Positions 54,593 to 64,000 of a stretch of 64,000 bases of DNA are shown here, one piece after another (position 1 is the first letter of the stretch; the number at the start of each line of letters is the position of its first letter). The DNA is from Erpobdella octoculata (taxonomy: Eukaryota > Annelida > Clitellata > Hirudinida > Erpobdellidae). The stretch covers positions 3,722,009-3,786,008 of the forward strand of contig OZ022245.1 of the NCBI GenBank assembly GCA_963978895.1. The letters are read 5' to 3'. Below the pieces are notes generated by a model that was not told the origin of the DNA, ran no database searches, and was given only the letters and a program-made list of their open reading frames with translations. The position numbers and the translations under genes are program-made.

Positions 54593-57500
54593 ATGACTAG
54601 CGCGGCTCTCACAAGCAATGGCGAGGATGATAGCGAAACTTTTAAAATTCTTGTAGCCACAGATAATCACCTGGGATATATGGAAAAGGATGGCTGTCGA
54701 ATGAACGACTCACTCAATTCGTTCGAAGAGATTTTAAAAATCGCGCGCGACAACGAAGTTGATTTTATACTCTTAGGAGGCGATCTCTTCCACGAAAATA
54801 AACCTTCCCGTAAGAGCTTGCATGGCATAATCAAACTCATACGCAAGTACTGTCTCGGAGACAAGCCATGTCCTGTTGCTTTCTTGAGCGACCCGTCAGT
54901 CAACTTCGGCCACACCCCCTTTCCAGTGGTCAACTACGAAGATCCAAACGTTAACATTTCTATACCGATCTTTTCTATTCACGGCAACCATGACGATCCG
55001 GCCGGACAAGACAATCTATGTTCCCTGGATCTCCTTCACTCTGCTGCCTTAATCAATTACTTTGGAAAAATATCCAGCCTCGAGAGTATTGAGCTCAGCC
55101 CGTTGCTGTTACAGAAAGGAGCTACAAAGGTGGCTTTATACGGGCTGGGTTCGATCAGGGATGAGCGCCTGCACCGCATGTTCTGTCAAAAAAATGTGAA
55201 AATGCTCCGACCAAAAGAAGACAAGGAAGACTGGTTCAGTCTTTTCGTACTGCACCAGAACAGGGCAAAGCACGGTCAAAAGAATTATATTCCCGAGGAA
55301 TTTCTCGACGATTTTCTCGATCTCGTCGTCTGGGGACACGAGCATGAATGTAAGATCGAGCCTACCTGGAACGGAGTTCGCAACTTCTACGTGACTCAAC
55401 CGGGCAGCTCGGTTGCCACTTCTCTGAGCGACGGAGAAACGCGAGAGAAGCACATCGGCCTTCTGCTCATTAGGGGAAAGAATTTCAAGTTGAAGAAGAT
55501 CAAGTTGAACTCAGTTAGGCAGTTTTTCATGGAGGACGTGGTCTTGAGAGAGACAAAGATCAAGCCCCAGGATCCTGATGTAGTCAAGAAGATTGAGTCG
55601 TACTGTAGCGAAATCATGGAGAGGCTTTTGATCCAAGCTGGTGATATTTCATTTAATAGATAACTAATTAATTTTTTAATTATTATGATGTTTATTTTAA
55701 CTGTTTATTATTTTTTCCAGATAATATTTTTTTGAAATCGTCGACGTTTAAGTTATTGAATGTTTTTAGTGTGATAATGTAGATTTAATAATTTAGATAT
55801 TTGCTTTTATATTAAGTGGAATTATGCAGATTTTTTCTTACTGTTACTAGTTCTGTATTCTTATCCATGAAGCTTATTGTAAATTTTTAATTATTTCTAA
55901 ATATTAAATTGAAGTAAATTGATTTTTTTTCCGCTCAGAGCAAGAGAGACAAGATAACCCTCAGATTCCATTGAAGCCGCTCATTCGACTGAGAATCGAT
56001 TATGCCAGTAACGACCCTGACAACTCTTATGAACTTTTCAACATGCACAGGTACACGTTGTCATATATTCTGGTTTTTAAATCACAGTTGGTATCAGTAA
56101 GCTGGTAGTTTGAGGTTATTGTAAAAGCAAATGATAGCCAAAAAGCTTCAAATTCACAAAGTGGCACAGCAATGCTGGATTACTTCAGTGTTATTTAATC
56201 CTTAAGCTGTATGGATGAATACGGTTTTGAATCTGGCACAGATTCGGGCAGAAGTACGTCGATCGTGTGGCCAATCCGAGGGAGATCGTTCACTTCCACC
56301 GGCGAAAGATTTTGTCAACCAGGAGTGGAGGAGATGCATCTGGTATTTAATTACTTTTTTTTATTTTAATAATTCTTGGTATTTGAATAATTTTTTGAAA
56401 TAATTTTTATGTTTCTGTATTAATATACTTTTTGATTTTTAAATATCGTTTTTACTTAAATAATTTTTACATCAATAAGCTCTGTTCTTCATTAGGTAAT
56501 TTCATTTATAATAATAATCTCTCGTACTTAGTTTTAAAACTAACATTATCTGGTTCTTGATAATATTTGTATGTAATACTTTCTGAATTTTATCTACAAA
56601 ATCCTTGAGATTGTCATGTGTAACTTAAAAGTAATTGAGTCTCCTGCTTTCCTTTAGAACTATAGTCAGATTTTCTACTCCAAATTTTGAAATGATTTTC
56701 ATGACTTCAAGGATCGCTTAGTAAATTTGTGTAAATCTTCTTTTCGGACATAGATGATAAAGTAGACATAGAAGTAAAGGCAGAATCGTTGGACAGTACT
56801 CGAGTGGAAGACATGGTCAAAGAGTACTTCCTGAAGGCTACCAAAGTAGGTGACCATGTTTGGCTTTTGTGCTGTTTATCAGACAGCAACAGCATGCCTC
56901 TGTTTTTAAAAATAATTTCTGGGCAATCGGGCACATTCACTTTTGTATTCATTTTTTGGAAGAGTCTGTCTGATAGTTTTTCTGTTTAAAATGTTTATGC
57001 AAAAGATAGCAGAAGTTTTGAAATATAGGTTGAAAGCTGCTAAATATTTAGTTGAATGATCTATGAATGTTTTATCATTCTATACTTCTATTCTTTGAGA
57101 TTTGTAGTTATTTGCATTCCATACAAGCTAGGCATTGATTTTGGATGAATTTTTCTTTACTTTCCCAGGACATGCAGTTGAACTTACTGACTGAGCAGGG
57201 AATCAGCGAAGCAGTTAAGGAATTTGTCCTGAAGGAAGAAAAGGATGCCATTCCTGAGCTTGTCAGATATCAGTTGAAGAAAACCCAGGTTGGTTGTAAT
57301 TATTTATTTCAGTTGTGTTGCTTGCAATCAAGAATAATAATGCATAACCATGGAAATTGTAAATATGAATATAAAGATCAATGGTGTTGCTCGATTTGTG
57401 CTTATGTTTAAATTTGGAGCTTTTGTTGCTATAATTGTCTTGTTTCATTTCGGCATGTAATTTATTGCTGTACTTGTTCCATTACACATAACGCATTCTG

Positions 57501-58724
57501 TTTACATTTCTACATGTAATTTTATTAATGTTATAGTTCCATTACTTACATTCTGTTTCATTTCACATATAATTTTATTACTATTATTGTTCCAATAAAT
57601 GTAACATATTCTTTTACATGTCTATACATAATTTTATTTCTGTAATTATCCCATAACATCTAACATGTACCGTACTACATTAAACAAACGATTGTTGTAT
57701 TATATTCTCTCTCAATAATTTCAATATAAGCTTTTGCGTCTTCTTCCATTCGGGTTTTAATGAAGTTTGAAACATCTTCCAGGATTATTTGGTAAAGAAG
57801 AAAACCAACGAAGAAGCAGTCAAGGACGAGATTTTCCGATTCAAGGAGGAGAGGAAGAGAGACACCGGGGCGCACGACCAGGAAATCCAGGAGGCCATCA
57901 GCCTGGCACGCAGCATCAGGGACAACACCGGTGGAGGACTAGATGATTTCAATGACGACCTCGACACGTTGATTGACGATGACGACGAACCGACTAGCAA
58001 AAAGAAAAGCACAAAGGAAACGACAAAATCGGTTGAAAGGGGTAGGGGGACCCGAGGTAGGGGTGCACGCCGTGGTAGAGGAGCTCGTGGGGCCACAAAA
58101 GCCAGTGCTAACGAATCAACGCTAAGCTTTGAAAATCGGGAAGGAACCACCAGAAGGTTTCTTGAGAAGAAATTTCTTTTTGTCTCTAATAATTTTTGCA
58201 GTTGAAATTTGTTTGTCAGCTTTTCCATTTAAGCCAAAAAGCAGTGCAACTTCCCATTGAAATGCTTATTTTCTTCAAATTATGAACTTTTAAGGCTTAT
58301 GGAATGCATGTAATAGTAAAAAATAATGGTGTGTTAAAATTACATGGTGTGATAAAAGTCGTTTACTTTTCAAAATAGTTGGATATTTAAATCCTAAATT
58401 CTCCACTTTTACAGAAAAGCTCCGAACTTTGAGGATTCATTCCAGATCAGCGATGATGACTTAGAAAACGACGATACGACTCGCACAGCTTCCAGCAGAA
58501 GTGTATCGTCGAGGTCTACAACATCTAAGAAGTCCAGCAAGATAACTGACATGTTTGAAAAATCTTCAAATACTCAGCAGATGCAGAGTGTCAGCTCGTC
58601 TCGGCAGGGAAACGGTTCCCAGAAAAGAAAAGGCATCAGCTTTTTAGGGGATGACAGTGACGATGAGAGCGAGGATCTTTTCAATAAATACGCTCCGAAA
58701 TCTAAGAAGAGGAATCTGACGTGA
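54593..58724 (+). CDS. MRE11: MRE11 double-strand-break repair nuclease, 7 exons
   Basis: Exons 54593-55640, 55939-56050, 56242-56342, 56754-56845, 57169-57288, 57783-58156 and 58415-58724 join in frame to 2157 bases (718 aa; human about 708). All introns are GT-AG. The phosphodiesterase motifs are present: [37 protein letters not shown] and [10 protein letters not shown]. The capping domain follows (RLRIDYA, then [18 protein letters not shown]), then the helical region [19 protein letters not shown] for RAD50 binding. The C-terminus has a GR-rich patch ([15 protein letters not shown]), a methylation-type motif as in vertebrates, and an acidic/Ser tail ending [11 protein letters not shown]11 forms the MRN complex with RAD50 and NBS1, resects DNA ends and activates ATM in the nucleus. 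In the first motif Asn replaces the Ile between D and H of human DIHLGF. No damage seen. Confidence 0.97.
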
Positions 58725-59172
58725 TGAAAACAAGTCGAATTTCATCAAGTGTGGTGCTTTTGATAGGTTCATTGTGATGGAAATGAATTGGTTTATTGCT
58801 TGTTTATTAATTTTGATTTTTTATTTATAGTTGACAAACTGTTCTTGAAAAAATAATATTCTTACGAAATTTAATGAGATAAATAATGAAATTAGTTCAG
58901 CAAAAATATTGGTTGTTTTGGTTATAATAAGTTTGTCTGCGAAGTAGGTAAGATTTTGAATAAAAAAAATTGTTATAGTTTTTGTTAGTGTTTAGTTTAT
59001 AGCGTTCAGATGATTTGGAGTAGTGTGTAAGTGTAATGTTTCTTGTGTCCTAGTCGAGGTGCGGAATAGGACCTTCTAGACTAGCTAAAGCGGAGATTGT
59101 TTTAATAAAGATCAAAAGTTAAGTTTTGAGAGCAGATACATGCGTGATCTTTCGCGCCAAAGTTGCGCAAAC

Positions 59173-59210
<38 letters not shown>

Positions 59211-59638
59211 AGTTTATAGTCCTTGACACCAAGTGTTTTAAGACTGAAACGGCTGTGTCAGAAGCACCTAAGTACTACCAGTCGTGGATCATAATTTGAT
59301 CCTTTTAACTTTTCCCTCCTTTCTCCAGGCTTGGGACTGGCTTGCAAAAGCAAGGCGGAGTTAGCGCAAACCAATTCGGCGCTTTCATCATTAGAATCTG
59401 CCGCGTGAATTTGTATGGTGTTTTTTGTTTTTATTTAAAAGTTTGTCAAACCATTATTTTTAAGTTGTTTTGCTCTTTGTTATTCATGACACAATAAATT
59501 ACTAATAAGGTTACTTTTAAATTCACCCTGTTTTTGTGCCCTTGATATTTACATTTGAGTGACCGGCGAGTTTCGTAGTCTGTTATCATTTCATAACTTG
59601 TATATATGTTGTTTTTTTAAGTATAGTGTTTGAACAAA
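58725..59638. other. MRE11-MTX2 spacer
   Basis: A gap of about 0.9 kb holding the MRE11 3'UTR, the SINE-like element below, and the MTX2 5' region. No further gene seen. Confidence 0.6.
59178..59363 (-). repeat. SINE-like retroposon (family 1, copy 3) with TSD
   Basis: 186 bp with a 28-base T-run at the left (A-tail on minus), flanked by a 13-bp target duplication GCGCAAACCAATT (59165-59177 and 59364-59376). Same tail and AGCCAGTCCCAAGCCTGG core as copy 2. The long intact A-tail suggests a young insertion. Confidence 0.9.
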
Positions 59639-62600
59639 ATGTCAAGTCTACTTGGTCAGGCTGCTGCCATAGGACTAACTGGTGCGTTAACAACTTAATA
59701 ATTTGCACACAATAAATTATTATTAAATTATCTAGAATGGTAGTAGGTAGGCGTTATTTACGATGCGCACTGTCAATAACCTGAATAGCCGTTATTATGA
59801 TTTTAGAAGTGTGTGCAGAATGCAGAAAACCATATTCTCATAGTCAATAGAACAAGGTCAGTGCTATTGGCAGTGCATGTCAAAAAAGTTGGCAGTTGCT
59901 TCAAAAGCAAGGCCGATTGTTCTCATTTTAAATAGCTAGCTTCATAACAAATTACTTCAGTGACTGAAAGTACAAGCAGGAGGCTTAATTCTCCACCACC
60001 TTTGGGGAAGGGGAGTAAGGGAGGCAAATAATTTATTGCAAAACAGCTGACTTTATTGATTGCTAGAAAATTATTTTAAACATAGTTTTTTTTCAATTTT
60101 TTCAACTGTTTCAATTTTTATGGAATCAAGTTGGCGACACACTGTTTGAGCTATTTGACAGTGTGTGCACTCTCAATAATAGATTCTATGATAGTTATTA
60201 ACATTTTGAATTGAATGACTTTTTTTCAATTTTTTCTTTATTGTTTACTGAGGCTAGTAGGTGATGCAAAGTAGAACATTTTTATTATATTTTGAAATCA
60301 CTGAAGAAATCATGCTGATCCTTTGGTTGAATTTTTGATATAGAAAAATTTGTTATATTTGATTTTCATAAATTTCTTTCAAAGTATCTCCATTTCTATC
60401 GTCCTATCTATTCTGTATTATCACTAGCCTCTAATATCCACTTATTATATATTTCAAAATAAACCTTTACATAAATCTAATTTTATATGGCTGAGTTTTA
60501 TGCATGTAAACGATTTATTTAGATGGAAAGCATTGGCCGGACGATGTCAAGATTTTCCAACCATTTGAAGGTTGGTTTCAAATATAATTAATTATTTTTA
60601 ATTGAGAATTCATTAATTCACTTGAGATAGAACTAATTCTTTATATTAATTTGTTTAAGAGAGTTGTAATTATTTATATTATTTTTTTCAAAGATAGTTA
60701 TAATAATTTATATTCATTTGTTTAAGATAGTTATAAGAGAAGTGCACTGTATTACATTTCATTTGCATTTAAATGAAAATGTATTAGTTTTTTTTTCAAA
60801 TAGTTTTTTAAGTGGTGGTTAAAATGCATTCTTGTTATAAAATAATTTATCAGTGGACCAGATCTTGATGGATGAATTTGCAAACTGTTTGAGTTTGAAG
60901 ACGTTCTTGAACATGCTGGGCTTGAAGTATCAAATTGAACTTCGCTTCAATGCTGAGTATATGTCTCCATCAGGTTTGTTGGAATTTGGGATTTTTTTAT
61001 ATTTTAGTTGTTTATTTATTAAAATATTTTTTTAATTATATTATATTTTAAAGTAAATTTTAATTTATAATCATCTTATCTATATTAGTATTACAGTAAT
61101 CCTTCTACCATTTTTTAACAGTTGTTTTTGCAGTGACAATTATTCTTTGCCAATTGAACCCAAAACTAATGAATAATTGAAGATCTTTGATTTTGTTATT
61201 TCAAATCAGCCATTTTATTTGCATATAATTTGTTTTTCAGTACCTCATTGACAAGACAACAAATCTATATCGGTTTCGTTTAATTTTTAGGAGGGGTTCC
61301 TTTTCTACAGATTGGACCAATCCTCATCTCAGAGTTCAATTCAATTGTCTCATTTATCAATGCAAAAGTATAAAACTTTATTTGTTGGGTTATTTATTTA
61401 TTATATTTATTTGTTGTTTTGTATTCAATGGCCATTAATCAACACTCTTGACTGCTAGTAGATGTTGGCTCATAATTCATGATATAATAAATTGCTAATT
61501 CAATCAAGCACATGTTTTTTTTATATCTTCGAGACCCGAGAATATTTTATGGAGTATGAATTTTCCTTGATCTTATGAATGTTGTTATTTCATTTCAAGG
61601 GATTTTCACTGACGAGCGAACTGGCATTAGAGCAACTGGCGGACCTGAGGAGTTACATCGACATGGTTCAGGTGGTCTTTGATCGTGCCCTGGTCAGTTT
61701 ACAACATTTATATTCATTACCACCATCATCATCATCACCGTTCCAGTTTTATAATAAGAGTCCATACTATCGCAAACACGACCTTCTTTCATTAATTACT
61801 GCAATGCACAATAGTTTTAAAGACAACTAATGCTGCATTATCACAGGGGGAAATTCCATTGGTGTTAGAGTACTGCATGGGCCGATTTTTTTGCGGCCCG
61901 ACCCGTTTAATCAGCCCGAATTCCAGGCTTAAAATCCCTATTTACTTGGCAAAAAATGTCGGCCTGGCCTGGCTTGACTTTAAGCCTGGCCCGTCTGAAG
62001 ACCCTAAAATCATGGCTGGACCTGGACCATGCAGTACTCTAATTGGTGTGGATTTATTTTAAAAAGAATTTGCTGTGCAAGATTGCTGTGGTTGATTGAT
62101 TATTTGATCTATTATTTTTTTCGTTATTTTATTGATTATTTGATTGATACTTTTATAGATTATTTGATTGTTTATTTTGTTAATTATTTTATTGATTATT
62201 TTATTGGTTAATTTATTAATTAATTATTTTATAGATGATTTTATAATTATTTATTTTATTGCTAATTTAGAAATTTGAATATATTAATTTTTAGCTGTAT
62301 ATCATGTGGGTGGACGAAGAGACATACAACATGGTTTGTATTGTTTGTTAATAATAATACTATTGATAACAATGATAATATCCATCATCATCATTTTTAT
62401 GGAGTAACAATGATAATATCAACCCTCATCATCATCTTTTACAATCGTATATCTTTTTCTGGTGTCAATTGATTGCATTGATGAAGTGCATTCACTCAAC
62501 AGAGTATGTTTTGTTAACAATAAATAAATATTATATTATATTGTTATTCAATTGTCGACAGAAACATTGATTCACAATATCACAATCACGCACGCAAACG

Positions 62601-62852
62601 AAAGACACTTATGCACGTGAGATTTCACGAGCATCAAACACATGTCATTAATGATTAACGTTCGAACCCATCGAAAGATCACAAAAACCAGAAGCGGCTT
62701 TCCGTACAGCTGGCCTCTCAGCAGGATTTTGCCGTGGAAGAAGAGGTGGGAAATTCTCGACTTTTTAAACTCGATCGGGTGGAAAAACAAATCCCTTGAT
62801 GAGGTAATGAGAAGCTTATTTTTATTAATTATTATTGTTATTATTAATTATA

Positions 62853-62890
<38 letters not shown>

Positions 62891-63841
62891 ATTGTTATTA
62901 TTATTATTATTATTAATTATATTGTTATTATTATTATTATTATTATTATTGGTCTAGTCACTAATGGCAGGAGTCCTTTAAAAATGTACTTAGCTGTAAG
63001 TACAAAGTACTTTTGCCTGATGGTACAGATACTTAAAGTACTTTAAAGATACTTTAAAGTATTTAAAAGATACTTTAAAGTGCTTTCACTTATAGTTTTA
63101 AGTGTTTTCAACCTAGAGTACTTGGCATTTATAATTAAGTACATTCTTCGTTTTTGGTCTTGGAATTTTTTTTTAAACGAAATGTTAACGTATCAGTTGA
63201 GAATTATGTAATAAAGTGTTTTATGATCTCAGAATATCGTCAATTGCTTTGTTGGTTTTGAATTGAATTTGTTTTCACTTTCTGAAGGTTGTCGATAATG
63301 TTGATGAATGCTGCAAAGCTCTGTCGGACAAGCTTGGCGATCGTCAGTTTTTCATCGGGGAAAGGTTGGTTGAGTCTGTCTTGACCGTTACATTCGTATT
63401 CAGCGTAATTTCAATAGCTCGGGTGACCATAGAAATTACTTTAATTTATAGTAATATATTCAATATATCTACATGCATCTATTTATAGACTGCTACTTAC
63501 TTGCGGTTTTTTCCATAGATTTATATTTCAATCGAATCCACAAATAGAGATTTTGTTGATATGTTATAACTTTCTGAGAATGTAATCGAACCACGTCGTG
63601 ACTGCCGAGTCTCAATTTTCGGATTCATATTTTTCCAACCATTTTTTAACAAATTTTTTTTTCCAGGCCGTCCGAACTGGACGCGGTCGTCTTCGGCTAC
63701 CTGTTCACCGTTCTGACGACTCCTCTACTGAAGTTGATGCTGCCGGAGAGGATTCAGAAGTACAAGAATCTCACTGACTTCTGTCAGAAAATCCACGAGG
63801 AATACTTTGTCGGCACGAGCAGTGAAAACGTAAAGGATTAA
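59639..63841 (+). CDS. MTX2: Metaxin-2, 9 exons
   Basis: Exons 59639-59681, 60523-60570, 60854-60973, 61291-61367, 61600-61692, 62295-62333, 62678-62803, 63288-63364 and 63667-63841 join to 798 bases (265 aa; human 263). Key matches to metaxin-2 are ELRFNAEYMSPSG, GVPFLQIGPILISEFNSIV, FPYSWPLSRIL, KSLDEVVDNVDECC and PSELDAVVFGYLFTVLTTPL, covering the N-terminal thioredoxin-like and C-terminal GST-like halves. Metaxin-2 sits on the cytosolic face of the mitochondrial outer membrane with metaxin-1/SAM50 and helps insert beta-barrel proteins. The exon 7 acceptor (CATCGAAAG|ATC) lacks a good pyrimidine tract and was chosen by homology and frame; other junctions are clear. Intron 5 (61693-62294) has a decayed Helitron-like GC-rich patch at about 61870-62040. 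Intron 7 has (ATT)n at 62830-62950 and ACTTTAAAGTA repeats at 62975-63080. Confidence 0.95.
61870..62045 (-). repeat. Helitron-derived remnant in MTX2 intron 5
   Basis: GC-rich words (CGGCCCGACCCG, TTGACTTTAAGCCTGGCCCG, GAAGACCCTAAAATCA) match the 3' part of Helitrons H4/H7 in reverse. No ends are preserved. Confidence 0.6.
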
Positions 63842-64000
63842 TACGATGAAAAGAATCCAGTGAATTACAGAAATTAGAGCAAAGATGTGCGGATATTAAA
63901 GAAGCAGTCCATGGAATGGACAATTTGTAAATGCTACGGGAATGCGTCCCGAAAATGTATTTCACAGCAGCAGAGCTTGCGTGTAATTATGTTGTTGTTT
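63842..64000 (+). other. MTX2 3' flank
   Basis: Start of the MTX2 3'UTR. No polyadenylation signal is evident before the window ends. Confidence 0.5.

Noticed and set aside
54667..55617. Minus-strand open frames within MRE11 exon 1
   Set aside because: They are shadows of the conserved MRE11 coding sequence; no homology of their own.

Overview
The window is nuclear DNA of an AT-rich invertebrate animal. Coding sequence is split by GT-AG introns, the two housekeeping genes at the right end have animal-type orthologues (MRE11, metaxin-2), and the rest is dense in Helitrons, hAT elements, SINE-like retroposons, a solo LTR and very long microsatellites. The species cannot be fixed from sequence alone; a spiralian such as an annelid is a guess.

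From 1 to about 54,000, on the minus strand, lies a tandem family of secreted mono-ADP-ribosyltransferase (ecto-ART) genes. Their common structure can be read from conserved splice sites: a 5' leader exon ending in a GTCAGT donor; exon 2 with a signal peptide, a conserved Lys-Arg site and a five- or six-cysteine module, always starting just after an acceptor and ending at a Cys codon followed by GTGAGT or GTAAGT; and exon 3 with the R-S-E catalytic fold and a hydrophobic C-terminal tail like a GPI-anchor signal. Four genes have both coding exons close together (504-2567, 5375-8241, 13416-15696, 20415-22100). A fifth catalytic exon (25175-25717) has no nearby exon 2. The only candidates are two intact exon-2 copies at 39122-39445 and 48481-48804, so ART5 appears to have a 13-23 kb intron swollen by transposons. 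A relic unit (11226-12345) keeps only the leader exon and promoter.

The stretch 25,900-50,500 is a mobile-element graveyard inside the presumed ART5 introns. A unit (31218-40245) holding an intronless ZYG11-like leucine-rich-repeat gene, an ART exon 2 and part of a hAT element was tandemly duplicated (40246-50217). The two copies serve as each other's control: a SINE and a solo LTR in one copy have exact empty sites in the other, and a Helitron has an empty site in a dispersed paralogue.

From 54,593 to 63,841 on the plus strand are two compact, intact genes in head-to-tail order: MRE11 (7 exons, 718 aa, DNA double-strand-break nuclease) and metaxin-2 (9 exons, 265 aa, mitochondrial outer-membrane import). 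Exons of both join in frame with all phases consistent. The contrast between the fast-evolving, transposon-riddled ART cluster and these conserved genes is the main theme of the window.
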